Shown: one piece after another, positions 1-12,317 of the stretch
Layout: each line of letters starts with the position of its first letter
Position numbering within the stretch: the stretch's first letter is position 1
Assembly (NCBI RefSeq): GCF_019649055.1
Contig: NW_026570260.1
Coordinates: 930,001-994,000 of the forward strand
DNA: 64,000 nucleotides
Origin: Paramacrobiotus metropolitanus
Lineage: Eukaryota > Tardigrada > Eutardigrada > Parachela > Macrobiotidae
Reading direction: 5' to 3'
The notes under the pieces: generated by a model
The model's input: the letters and a program-made list of their open reading frames with translations, nothing else
The model's database searches: none
What the model was told of the DNA's origin: nothing
Program-made: the position numbers and the translations under genes

Positions 1-227
1 TCGCCCCTCGCTTCCAAGGTGTCTCACTTAAAGTGAATAGCATTATTTTAGTTTACTAAATTGTACCGCCAACTTCTTGTACCGCCAACTTTTAAACTGT
101 AACTTCATCGAAAGGTCACTATAATAGAAGCGTGATACTGTTAATAGCCAAATAATTTTTAAAAAGAAATTCAGTCAAATATTTCTTGCTTCTGTATTAC
201 GCACGTACCTGGTTTCTTTCAACCCAG

Positions 228-3200
228 GTTTCATGCTGCCTTACGAACACAACTACGTCGCCAGCGCCACGGTATACTTTCCCTTCCATCTGCACTGCAC
301 CGGCTACGAATTCCACCTCCGCGAATGCACCATGGAAGACTCCGACGACAAACACTGCAACGCCGGCGTTCCCCTGCATTTCCGTTGCACGGACGGTAAT
401 CGGGATCCCAACACTGTTAAATTCTCAACCCTCGTCGCGATCAACTCGACCGTTACCACGAACTCCAGCCACAGCACCAATTCCACCTTCTCCACTAACT
501 CCACGCTTTCGTCTAACTCTACTCTTATCCCAGACTCTGTCCTCATAACCAACCCTTCCTCGATACCGCGGGCCTTCGAGGTCTTCGAAAGCAATTACGG
601 CCGGTGGGTGCCGGTTTCGCGGATGGGCTGGACGCCGACGGAGAACGAAATGGCCTGCCATTCCACTGGGAGGATGGACGTCTTCGGCGCCCACCGGATG
701 TACAGTTGCTTGGAGCACCATGACTATTACACCACCCGTGGCATTAATCCGGTGTCCGGACAGTACCAGATGATGATTGATGGGGTTAACTATCCGGTGG
801 TGTGCGATATGACTAAAACAGATCCCGGATGGTTGCTTTTGTTCAACAACACATTCAATTGGTTCTGGTCCGATGACGACGTGATGAGGCTGCATCCCTT
901 TAACTATACGACGTATCAGAGCTACTCCATTCTCGGATTGGCTGACCAGATTCTGAAGAGATTTCCAGGGAATAAATACGATATCCGGATTGATGTTAAC
1001 GGAAAAGGCGTGTTCAGCGACGGTGGGGGGATCTTTCGAATCCCCCGGACCGAGTCCCTGGTTTCAAGTGTCCCAAACCGTCCCATGGAAACCATCCAGG
1101 TAACACAAAATATTCCTTAATATTTCGATTATGTAACCGAAATTTGAAAGATTTCAGACAGCTTTCAAGAGCACCCAGAATCCGGTTTCACCCTAGAAAT
1201 TCCCCATCTTTCCAACTGGAGTCTGGGATTGTCTCTGTACCGCATGAGCGACAATCGCTGGGGTTCTGGACCCTACGGTAACCTCATTACCCGTAATCCA
1301 GATATTGAAAGCGTTAATGGATGGGTTCCCGGAGAACGTCGCGATCCCCGCTATACCAGCTTATGGATTCGGGAAGTCCATCATGATACTTCGTTGGATA
1401 ACTGCTCGTATCCGCTTTACTTGTTTGAAAGGCGGGACTTCTCCAGAAGACAGTTGTACGCTTCTTCTAGTCTCCGAGGCTCTGAGGCTCGGGAGAGCGT
1501 TCTCTGGGGCGCCGGTTGGATCCCGGGATCCCTTCCGGCGCCTCCTGGACAATGGATCCAGGTAGATTTGATCGGAGAGCACCTTATTTCCAAGCTGGTT
1601 ATTGCTGGCACCACACGGATGGTGGTGGTGAATGAGACGGCTGGGATCAACCGGACTGACCACTACTATGTCACAACATTTCAGCTGATGTACAAATCGG
1701 CGTGGGAGGAACCTTTCCAAACGATGAAAACAGTCTTCAAGGTAGATCGGGCGGATGGGATTCAGCGGACAGTGATCAAGCTAAAAAAACCGGTAAGGGG
1801 CCGGATCTTCCGGATTGTACCCGACGTGGTGGCGGTCAATGGAACACAGAGAATGGCGGGATTGCGGTGGGGATTATACGGCTGCGGTTTAAACGCGCAC
1901 CCGCTTTCCACGTGAGCGGAATATTAAGAGTTCATGATAATTTCATGATTGTTGTAATGGCTTTTTTGTTTGGTGCAGGTACGCCATGACTAAAACCCGC
2001 AGCCACGCCTATCGGGTGGCCGGCCGGACTAAGTACGGTACAGGCTACGCCGCTCTCCTTAACGAAGACGATTACCTGTCCCATGCCAACTGTACTTTTA
2101 CGTCAGTCGAACTGGACCTGACTGAGTATGTGCACATCGACGGGCTGGTGTTTGCCGGCAATCCCTACCGCCCAGTGCGGATCACCGGCATCAAGGCGTA
2201 CTACAGCGCCGATGGCAGCCGTGAAGCGTTGGATCACCATTTGCACCACGTCAACGGCACCGTCATCGCCGTGCAGGAGACAATCTTTGCAATGCTCAGC
2301 GAGAACGAGCCTCTATACACTGTGCATCCCGCCTTTGAGCCGGATGCACGGCTTTTGCGGCTGCAGTTCGACAAGAACTGTCCTTTCCGTTTCGAGGTCA
2401 TTGGCAAAAGGATCGAAGATTACTGTGAAGTGCAGTTAAATGTCGCAGCAGGCAGATTTAATGTCACTATGTCATCGCAAAAGGATCGGTCGTCCGAGTT
2501 CAACATAGACAAAGGTAACTTTTGATCAATACTCGTATACTGGCATAGGTCAATTGCTCTGTGTAAGCATTACGCGACGCGCAAGCGGCAGTCGGGTAAA
2601 AAAACATGACGTCACGGCGCGTAAGCAGGTAAACGATTTGATTGGCAACCCAGAATTCTGGGATGGGTTTTCAGCTTACCCGTCCGCGTAACCGTTGCGC
2701 TTCGACGTCGAAGCGCAACCGTTACCCAAACTACGAGTAACTCGTAACTCTCCTGCCCAGATCAACAAAATTTTTGTTTTTTGAACCAAAAGTGCATCCA
2801 GCGACCCAGATTCACACTTCTAAACTCAGAATCAACTTTTTTGACGTTTTACCGCATTAAAGCATCAAAAACAGATTTTTCAGTTCCACTTCAGTTTTTC
2901 CGTTGTTCAATAATTTCTTTCTTGGCACGGAAGCGTATTCGCCTTACGATTGGACGATATTTTTTTCGCTGAGTCATGGGCAGATTTTTACCCGTTTCTC
3001 CGTTACCCGACGCGCATCAGTTACCCAAATGCAACTGACCTATACCACTCTACGTAGTAATGCAAAACAAAATTTTAAATTACTGAACATTGTGTTAATA
3101 AACATTTGTTTATCTTAATTAGTTACCGTATTTCCAGGCACTTTATTGTCATACGGAATCCATGCCTATTTACGTATTCTTGATCTATTTTGCTATGCTA

Positions 3201-6200
3201 TGCTTTATTCAATTTTTAACTGCACTGGTTACTCGGCATTTTTTTTGCCTATGCACTGTAATTTTAAATTAATTTATTGCTCGAGTAAGAAATACATGTG
3301 CCAACTGCTAAGTGACTTCTTGCAGGATTTTCGGCATGGTTTCCCAAGACCAACAACTTAAATGAGACACTGACTGTTGACATGTTTATGCCGCATTCGA
3401 TAACGGCCATCGGTGTCCGTGGGGTTCTCCAGGATTGGTTGAAGAGTTTTGCTCTGTATCATGCACTGGCTAGAAACAACTGGACGTTATATCGCGAATA
3501 CAATGTGACGGACAACCCGATCGAGACACTGATGATACGACTGAACCCACCCATTGATCAGGCCCGCTTTATTCGAATTCAAAATTTACAAACCAAAGAT
3601 CGCATAGCGCTGCGACTGGAGCTCTTTGGCTGCACTATTCCGCCTTCTAGTATGTTGGGGTGAACAGTAAGGTTATTTCAATAAATTAAATTCCAAGTTC
3701 TACCGCGAAGCGTTCTATCCCAGCAATAACAACCAATTGAATCTAAAACCTATGAAGGACTTGTAAGTCAGTTTAGTTTCTGTGGTAGAGTCATCCCATT
3801 TTCCGGGCGTCAGTATTCTGCGAAAGACCTCTTTGGTATATGACAACGTTACCATCCCTGCGGGACAAGCAAAATCTAGACGTGCCTGCTACAACGCTAT
3901 GTCAGCCGCCCAGCACGGCGCTTTCCTGTACTACTCGGAATACGGTCGCTGCAGAGAAGCGCGCGCGCTCAACGACACCGCTGTTCTCGGCTTTCAGCGC
4001 GACGAGTTGTATGACTTACACTGGCCTGACAATGACGCGAATCCAGACTGGGGACCGCGGCCCTTGATCTCCCATGTCGAATGCCCGGAAACTGAGTCCC
4101 ATCTCAGTCAGTGCAAGCAAGTATAGTATATCGTTTTTTATAAAGCGTCGGCAATTGTCTGAGGATACGGGAGCCATTATCAGTTTACGGTCAACTTAAT
4201 GTAAAATGTTTATTTATAGACTGCCGCATATCACCGACGACCCGGCCAACCCGTCAGCTCCCATCATCCCGGAATGTGCAGTGTCCTGTGGACATCCGGG
4301 GCGTATCAGCTGTGCGCGAAAATTTGGATACAATTATTACTATTCAGAAGTGGTAAATGCGCCGGCGCAGAATGTCTCGTATCAGTGCCTGTACGACTAT
4401 TTGAACACACGGTCTCAATGGATTAATCTGACGTGCCAACGTAATGAAACATGGACACCATTTGCGGCGCAGTGTCCCAAGTACTGGAGTGACGACTTGA
4501 CCGGGAATCGGCCGCTGACATTTTCGTCCATCAGCAATATACACACAGCTATGGCTATGGCGTGGCCCAGTGGTAACGAATGGACAACGGCGTCGTTGAG
4601 TTGCCGTAGTACACGACGGACGACGTATCCGTACGTAACCGTGGATATGATTGCCGCCAATGATGTGTACGGTGTGACCATTGATTTCGGGATCGGTGAA
4701 GGTGAGAGGCTTCAAAACAGTTTTTCACAAAATATATATCTTTGGGCGGCGACAAAATTCACACTAATCGTTGCCAGTCAGCCGGCACAGTAGAGTGCGT
4801 CGTACTAAGCGTCTTTTGCCGTAATCATCGTCGCTTGCTGCCAGAATGTAGCTCTTCTCTTTTGTGTAGAGCTTCCGAATGCGAACCTTAACATCTACGT
4901 GACAAATACACTCAACCCAAAATACGCCCTCAACGATCTCTGCCATAGCCAGGTCCACGCCAAAAGCAATTTCCGCCGCTGGCTGAACATCGCCTGCCGC
5001 CACCCGGTCGTTGGGCGCTACATTACGGTGCAGATCCGCGAGAGCGAACCCGTCAATCTAGTTATTTGCTCCATTCAAGCACGTGGGACCTCATGTGGTC
5101 CATATGAAAACCTAGGGATGGGCGGACAGGGCCGAGTGGCCCAGGCTACAAAAGTCAAACAGAGCTCGGCGGAAGAATCTTCATCCCCAGCATTCCTAGC
5201 TATTGACGGTCATCACGTCGTCCCGGACGCAGATCCATACCGGAACAGCACGTGCTTCACAACCACTGATACGCCTGGTTTTATGACCATAGATCTCGGC
5301 AGTCAAGCGGCGGTGTATGGCGTGACTCTGTACGGAGCCGGAGACGGGAAGAATCTGAATATTACCGTTTCTCCCATTTTATCGGAGAAATCTGACTACG
5401 TGTAAGCAGGTTGCTTGAATACATGGACAACATAAAAAAGGTGAGGCTTTTGCAGATTCCAAAGCTGCTGGGACGGCACAAACGGAACAGCTAGCAATGA
5501 GACGGATGGCAGGGTGGTTATTCCTTGCACGGACGGTCCGGTATTTGGCCGCTACGTTACCGTCGGCAAGATTAACAAAGGCCAAGGGCTTACTGTCTGT
5601 GAGGTGAAAGTGTGGGCCCGAAATTGTTCTGAGCGCATTAACCGTGCCCTCTATAAACCGGTGCAGTATAGCAGTGAGGGTGAGAGCGGTGTGTCCCCGT
5701 CTTACGCCACCGATGAAGAGCCCCGCACCGCTTTCGCGACGGATCCCGAAGGCAACCCGTTCTTGATCGTTGACATGGTCGGTACGTATGTTCTCTCGCA
5801 TGTTGAGGTCGTCAACGGCCGGTACCCCTTAACGAATCTCAACGTTTCCACCTCCAGCACGGGCCACAAGTGGGACAACTTCTCCGTGGCGTCTCAGGTG
5901 GCTTCCTCTGTTAAACCAGACGAAACGGTTACGATGCGACTGTACCAAAACGCCAGCTGGGCGCGCTATGTTTGGGTTGAGATATACAATACCTCCAACC
6001 GCAACGTCCCGGTGGAGATTCGGGAGATTCGGGCTATCAGTTTTGGCTGTGGAAACAACCCACTGGAAAGGTCCACATACCGTAATCTGGTCCTGGCCTT
6101 GCCGGGCGTGACTGCAGCAGCCCCATTGAAGCCGCTGGCAGATGCCTTTGTCACTGTGGATGGGATGAAGGTACCGCGGCGAGAGATGTGTTATGAGACG

Positions 6201-6506
6201 CGCGGTGTGGAGGTCGTCCTGTGGAAAGCGGTTTTACCGAGCAATGCGACTGTGCGGAGGATATCCGTGTATGGGATCTTCCCACTGTCGTTGAAAGCGT
6301 TCGTGGACGAAACGTTGTGCGGTTCGATTTCCTCGCCGGACGGAAAGATGAGGGAGTTCTCCACGATTTGTGATTACGGAATGGCTGAAACGCCGATCGG
6401 TTTGGAAGGAAAGACTGTTGTAATACAAAGAATGGCGTCTGATTTTATCAGTACGGATTCTCTGCCTATCACGTTGTGTGAGGTAGAAGTGTGGGGCACA
6501 ACGTAG
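228..6506 (+). CDS. Secreted multidomain SRCR / F5-8C discoidin / fucolectin-like protein, 5' end outside window
   Basis: The first exon opens at an acceptor (AG at 226-227) inside the second half of a scavenger-receptor cysteine-rich domain, so the start and signal peptide lie to the left of the window. In order one sees: the SRCR remnant (to about 400), a Ser/Thr/Asn-rich linker, a fibrinogen-like start with a PVVCDM motif (about 750-830), F5/8-type C-like beta domains (about 1230-1900, 1986-2500, 3380-3650), a second SRCR-like segment (about 3790-4120), a cysteine-rich CCP-like segment (about 4260-4480), then fucolectin/tachylectin-like modules (4500-6506) marked by repeated GRYVTV...VCEVKVW motifs. 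The last exon ends in CEVEVWGTT and TAA/TAG context at 6506. Many NxT/S sites support secretion. Such modules bind glycans or phospholipid surfaces, so a role in adhesion or innate recognition is inferred. Exon borders are approximate; the junction near 1099/1158 is not settled. A MITE sits in the intron at 2541-3047. Confidence 0.7.
2541..3047. mobile_element. MITE-like element with terminal inverted repeats, copy 1
   Basis: This intronic block is homologous along its whole length to 57480-57967. Shared landmarks include GGGTTTTCAGCTTAC, CTACGAGTAACTCGTAACTCTCCTG and a distal CGTTACCCGACGCGCATC. The two ends are inverted copies of each other (AGGTCAATTG...GTAA at the left, its complement at 3021-3048). 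There is no coding capacity for a transposase, so it is a non-autonomous element. The interior keeps a palindromic centre. The element lies within an intron of the lectin-like gene and so should not change its protein. Confidence 0.65.
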
Positions 6507-6904
6507 TCTTTGATGTCTGTTCCGGTTATGTGCTCGGCCATCATGGCCGTAACCGAACTCAGAAGCATGATATCCGCACCGGACCGCACGATATGGCTGC
6601 CTTTAGCCCCTGATGTTGGCAGTTTGCTGTACATCCGTTAACTTACAGTAAGTTGTACTTTTTCATATTTGCATTTTTACAGCTTTGTCTGGGGTGGAGT
6701 TTAGCTTACAAGCATGTCATCAATGTCATGGCTGCTGCTACATGAACGGTTTTTCAATCAATCTGTTTTGCTGGACTAACACATACGCATGATATTTGAG
6801 GAATTTTGAGCATTAGGAACACGCCTTATGAGCGTGATTGGGGAAATAAAAAATTCTGTAGTTGTATGACTGTCGACCAAAGAGTCCAAGACTGCTTGAG
6901 CAAA

Positions 6905-6985
6905 AATGCAAGATGCGGGAGTCGCACCCACTTACACCTGTTAAAGCGAAAATCTAATGACTGCTAATCGATAGGCTAGATTGGT
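6905..6985 (-). pseudogene. tRNA-Glu-like relic
   Basis: Read on the minus strand, there is a T-arm-like string GGGTGCGACTCCCGC with a five-pair stem, preceded by a possible anticodon arm whose loop TTTTCGC would give anticodon TTC (Glu), and a D-arm-like TAGCC...TTAGCA. The acceptor ends do not pair. It looks like a decayed tRNA gene or the head of a tRNA-derived SINE rather than a working tRNA. Confidence 0.25.
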
Positions 6986-7034
6986 TCAACGTCCTCATAC
7001 TGTCTACACTTTTGCGAAAATGAGCCTAGATTGG

Positions 7035-7105
7035 GGCTCGAACGCGGAGTCTTTCGTTTACAGCCACAGATGCATGCCGGCTCGGCTATCTTGCATACGC
7101 TATCG
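7035..7105 (-). pseudogene. tRNA-like relic
   Basis: The minus strand carries TAGCCGAGCCGG, a perfect match to the eukaryotic tRNA A-box consensus, followed 30-odd bases later by CGTTCGAGCCC, close to the B box. T-stem and acceptor pairing are poor, so a pol III-type promoter remnant (tRNA pseudogene or SINE) is the safest reading. It lies about 50 bases from another relic in the same orientation. Confidence 0.25.
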
Positions 7106-7571
7106 GATTTTTTTGCCAACGTCGTTTGCTGTCGGATGTCACGTTCTCGCCAACACCGCAACCACCGCTTAATTGCTTTGTTTGCTTTATGTTTCTGCTG
7201 CATCGTCGGTAAAGTTGAGTGAACATTAAACTGCAAGTCTCACAGCCGGCATTTGATTGCACTAAAAAACGAGTATTACTACAGTACCAGTACCGTAATG
7301 ATTAGTATGTACAGTACCATCACTTCTACTAACATAACTTCTTACCAGTACACCTACCAATGACGCTACCAATAAGTACTGTACTTAATTAATTTGACCT
7401 GGTGGGGCGAAGTCGCTGTAAAACTTAACCCTATCCAAAAAACACGATTGCGTTGTTAGTTGTTATTGTTATTGAGTAAATAAGTATTTGATTGTGGTTT
7501 TATGCATCCGTAGACATTTCATTTGACGCTGCTCGAACGTCGAATGCTTCTGGTTGCCGGTTGGTGATACT

Positions 7572-7747
7572 GTACGAGGACCATTGGGTGCTGTGAACAT
7601 ACCCTGCACGATTAGGCTGCGATGAACAGCCGGCTAAAGTTAAGCCGTTTGCATTCAGACTGTGATATCAGTGGCGTTGCGAGCTACGGCTGTTCATCGT
7701 AGCCTAATCGTGCAGGGTATGTTCACAGCACCCAATGGTCCTCGTAC
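7572..7747. repeat. Long near-perfect hairpin (61-bp arms, 54-nt loop)
   Basis: Left arm 7572-7632 and right arm 7687-7747 are reverse complements with a single mismatch (GCTGC against GCTAC). The loop is 7633-7686. No coding frame uses it. It could be a fold-back transposon or a transcribed hairpin that is a Dicer substrate. Confidence 0.8.
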
Positions 7748-9116
7748 GCGTTAAGCGATAAGTAAGTACTGTACTGACTGAACCATAGGCGGACACGTCA
7801 TGCATCGATTTCGGCTAACCTTGCAGTCGGGAAGATTTAGCTGTTGAAGTAAGACAGGTTTTAGTACGAAGCAAAGCAATTTCACGTCGTTTCGTAGACT
7901 TTCTGGCTACTATGACACCAACATCTCCCCGTTCTACAAATACTTTGCTGCAGAGATGGCATTGCTCCGTATCGAATAACTACTTACAAGTCACAATAAG
8001 AAATTTAAGATACCAAGTATATTATAACAAATTAATTATTACTTAGATCGAAGAAGAATAATTGATGTTGAAGAAGAATAATTGAATAATCCCTAAGACA
8101 GCACTAAGCGATGCAGCAACTTCCATTGACAACGAGTCCAGACGGAACGAATTTCGTATGGCAGATTGACAGCAAAGCAATTTGACATCATTGTTGGTTC
8201 AACAAATATCATCCGCTACAAATCGATTCTAAGGGCAATTGCCTGTAGTGACGCCACAAGCATCCATCGGCATTGTCCAAATGCTGCTGTTCGCATGGAT
8301 GATGGGAGCACAGTCGTCTCAATTGTCCTCATCCATATCTTCCATGGCCGACAACCTGTACCATCGAGCGCAGCACTGTGGCCACGCTGCACAGTAAGTT
8401 GCCAGAAAGGGGGATTGCCCGCTAGCAGCTATTCATTCCAGTGTGTTTTATGACCGCGTTAGAGAATCTGAATTAAGTATTAATATAATTTGTAATCTCT
8501 TTGATAGAGTGTACGGGCATTGAATAGAACACGATTCTGCAAAAAAACAACAACAACAGTTTCAGTTTAATGCATGATAATGTATTTACTTGGCTGCGTA
8601 ACCTCAGCGTTTCGCCGTGTCTTTGCGGACGATCTAGCTAGCATTACGTCAACTGGCTTTCATTTCCATTTTGCAGGGCGCGTTTGTGTTCATGGAGAAA
8701 ATCCGATAGTTCTACTTCAGCCTGCGACAGCGAAAAACAGTACACCCAAAGACGAATCAGGTATCAGTATCACCTGTATAAGTGCCGTCAGTGTTATGCA
8801 GCAGTCCAATTTAAATATTCCAGTAATTTGGCAGAAGAGAAGTTCTCAAAGAATTTGTCACAATTGTTATGTGACCGTACCAAGCGATCCCAGTCGGCAG
8901 ACGTATCGCAACGTCAGAGCATATCAAAATCAGCAGACGTTACACAATGTGATTCAGTAAGGTACTTCAACAGAAAATCCATAAAAATTTATTTAGCATA
9001 CGAGTACCCAAATTCATGTCATACGTTCTTTTGTTTGAACCCGTTTATACCCTTGCCTCATAAAGATCACCGACGAGATCCACAGAATCTCGAAGGAGGA
9101 AAACCGCATCCTCCAG

Positions 9117-11986
9117 CAAATGCTATAATCCGCCAAAGATCACCTCGGACGTGGTTGGACAAGTACGCTACGCCCTTTTCCGGGAATTGGCAGATCTGTA
9201 CTCTCGTGGGAGCGCGGACGCGGCAACCCTAATTTTGGGTTTAAACAATGACCTTATTCGCCAGATCATCCACTCCGTTCTTCTCGCCAACGAGCCGATC
9301 AATAGCGCCGTCTCACGGTTAATTCGCGTGTTAAGAGAACGCGGTCCCCCGCGCCGCAACGTTGCCGGCACCAGCAGTGTAGGCGTCGTGCATGTGCGCT
9401 GCCCGAAACAGCACGACCAGCGCATCATCGGGATCTTTGCCCGCAAACTGGCTGGTTTTGCGGAGATGTTTACGGCGGAACGGGCTATCTCCCTCGCGTT
9501 GCTGCAGATTGAAACGGCTTTCAAGGAGGACACAAAGGCCGTGGATCTTGTTGTCGATTTCGGGAATTTTCCTTGTGAGGGGTGCGGCATGGAAGTAGTG
9601 AGGAAGCTGCTGGCGGAATTGGCGCAGTATAAAGGATTTTGCGAAAGGGTCTTCTTCGTAGAGTTCCCGGAGGAGTACAAAGGGCAGTGTGAAGAATGGA
9701 AAGCGCTGCCACGAGAGTTCCGACGGAAGGTGTGGTGTGTAACGGAAGAAAATCTTCAGTTGTGAGTAGAATTTTAAGGGCTCTGGTCTGGGCTGTGCCA
9801 TAACACTGTTTATTGCAGCGTTTTGCCGGACTATTACCAAAGATTAGCTCGAAATGAATGCATGACCGGGGAGCAATCCGCGGATAGCCGCAGTTGCGTG
9901 TCCAACACTATCGAGCGGCAGGCAGCAAAGGAAGCCCGCCGCAAAAGTGTCAAGAACTATTTTGAAACAACCGACCGTTATTTAGTCATCACACAGCTGA
10001 ACCGTACCGAACTATCCACTGTTTCCTTTACAGTTCGGAATATTAGTTCGGAAGCATTTCTTGTTTGTCACTTTGTTCCCAAGCGTCCAGCATACACGAT
10101 CCGCCCGTCCGCCGTTTTCTTATTGCCTTATCCCGCGGCTCAGGAATTTATTATTCGTACCCAGGATGAATCCCCGCAGATAGGCGACACGATCGCTTTG
10201 CACATTTACGTTCTTCATAGTCAGAGTGTCGGAAGAATAGCGAATGGATGCGATGCGACGGCTATCCGGCAGTTTATAGAACGAGAAAAAGGGGAGGTAT
10301 GCTTTCTTTCTTTAGCTTTTATTTTATTTAGCGCTGAGAACAATAGCTCCGTCGCATACAATTAAGTGCGATGGTCCAGTGGAACATGTATAACGTGGAG
10401 GGTACGTGGATGTGCATTGCGTACTGCCCCACATGCGTATGCTTTGAGTGAAGGCTAACAAATAAAAAAACTGGGTTTCTACAGAATCCCTCGTTATCGA
10501 GTGGGATATGGGAAGAGACTTTTGTTGTCTTAAACTGCAAGAGAACTGTGTACATTTTATTATGTCGCAACTGCACTGCACTGCACCGCTGACATTTTTT
10601 ACGCAATAGGTAATCTTGAAATGTACCTGTGACCTAATCGTTTCCAAAATCGAGGTGACAAACTCAATGCACAGCATGAACGACACCGACGCGCAGCTAT
10701 TTGATTCAAAACCTGTACCAGTGGACTCGACAGAATCTGTTGGTCGTCCTCAAGCTATATCCTCTGGCAGCAGTAGCGACAGTCACGTTACATGCCTTAA
10801 CAAAGATTTTGTCGACATCAGCGAAGCGGTTGAACAGTACAATTATGCGCGTGGAGACCGTTGGGCACAGCGGAAACCGAAAACCTATCGCCAACGCATG
10901 TCCAGATCTGTGAAAAGCGTGGCTGCCGCCGAGGTATCCCAGTGCCAGCTAACATCGCAGAGCTTAGAAGAATGTCAGCAAGACAGTGGGCACATTGTCG
11001 AAGAAGTTTCATGCGCCAATAATACATTCGAACCAGTGACCGGCAACGATGCTTGCCAGATGACGCGTGACACATGCGAACCAGCGGAAGTAGGCGATAA
11101 AATGCCCTGTGTAGTGACAAACAAAACGCTGAACGAAGCGTTACCGGAATGTTGCGAGAACGAGAGCCAGACGGATACGACACAAAAGCACTGTACGGAG
11201 GTCCAGTGCCCATCGGATATCTGGGACCGAACGGACGCTTGCTGTGATACTAGTCAGCCGTGCGAAATAGCTGCAACCCAGACCGCATTGGAGGACTGCT
11301 ACGAACTGGAAAACACTGAGTGTCACGGAGCTGTGGAAGAGGCTTCTCTTGCTGCAACCGAAGAACCCTGTGTTGGGCAAAGGGAACCTCCTGAATGCAC
11401 CGAAGAACTAACAGCCACAGCTCCCGAAGCGTGCCCTGAAGACGAATTTAGCCCATTAACAAACAACCTGGATGCTGAGCCTTTGCTGATGACGGACGCG
11501 CCGTTAGATTTCCTGTCGCCTCCGACTGAACCGCGATTAGCGCAACGTTTCGATCCCGTAGCGAGCGGTGCCGAAGGCGAAGCGTCAGCTCAGATCCCGG
11601 GTTTTGTCAAGTGGTTTGCAGTGCTAACTCTTTTACTGCTCTTGTATTTATTATACCGACAAAGAAAACTGACGCCGGTTACTGCGGCTGACGAACTGCG
11701 CGCTCCAGAGCTATGGAGTCTTCGGCCTTCCAAGCGCGGATTACGCGAAACCAAGCCGTCCATTACCGTAACGAAGCCCTGGCTGCAGTTCTGGCCGTTT
11801 CATTGTACAGATGGAGGCAAATGTTGGGGCGGATTTCTCAGTGGATCGTTTCCGCATGCGCAGCAATGCAGCGCCCTGCTGGAACCGGTGCGATCGTACT
11901 GCGCAGAAGGGCAGGATAAAGGGACACTGGCATATTGGGCGTGCCAGCTAGCCGCACAGGTTGATGGTGAGCAGTGCCGTAAATAA
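9117..11986 (+). CDS. MOSPD2-like CRAL-TRIO / MSP-domain membrane protein
   Basis: Three phase-consistent exons are seen: about 9117-9761, 9819-10296 and 10610-11986. Residues encoded at 9130-9800 match the MOSPD2 CRAL-TRIO region in order (N-terminal helices, a VVDFGNF strand, then VFFVEFPEEY). The second exon holds a major-sperm-protein fold (SFTVRNIS...FVPKRPAYTIRPS) and the join into exon three (IRQFIEREKGE then VILKCTCDL) follows the human MOSPD2 pattern. A long acidic, cysteine-rich linker comes next, then one membrane helix (FAVLTLLLLLYLLY, about 11610-11660). MOSPD2 is an ER protein whose MSP domain binds FFAT motifs at membrane contact sites; the same role is inferred. Unlike vertebrate MOSPD2, about 100 residues follow the helix, with six cysteines. 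No start ATG is in frame, so a 5' exon is missing from this model. Confidence 0.7.
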
Positions 11987-12317
11987 AGACGGACAGTTGT
12001 TTATGATCTAAATTTTAAGAATGTTACAGAGAAAAAATTACTGTTGTTGCGGATCAAATGCATCCGTGGCAAAACAATGAAGTTTGCAACAGCAAACACA
12101 AAGTTTAAAATGCAATATTAAAAATTATAGAAGTTGTGCTAAGATCCTATTGGTTGAAAACTAATATGAGTAAGCGCAACCGTAACCTCGCACCCAAAAA
12201 ATAAAAGAATGAATGATATTTCACAATCGAAAATGAAACGATATGAATACGATTGAAAATGTGAAAACTCGTGGCAAATAAAAACGGACATCCAAATAAA
12301 AACGTCTGCTATTTAAT

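Larger units (their letters stand above)
6507..9116. other. Intergenic region, no supported protein gene
   Basis: Short frames occur (for example around 8166-8453 and 8574-8980) but none shows a recognisable domain, codon-phase-consistent exons or a convincing start. What can be supported is listed separately: tRNA-like relics at 6905-7105 and a long hairpin at 7572-7747. Many copies of the palindromic string GTACTGTAC or its variants occur at 7260-7400 and 7765-7780. The 5' exon of the MOSPD2-like gene that follows probably lies in the right part of this stretch but could not be fixed. Confidence 0.5.

Noticed and set aside
9063-9128. Helix-like frame KITDEIHRISKEENRILQQML just before the MOSPD2-like exon
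   Set aside because: It stops at once (ATG CTA TAA) and is not in phase with the CRAL-TRIO frame; no splice links it.
8574-9232. Plus-strand frames of 128 and 182 residues, one with a CxxC pair
   Set aside because: Neither carries a convincing domain, the two overlap in different frames, and the second runs out of frame into the MOSPD2-like exon.
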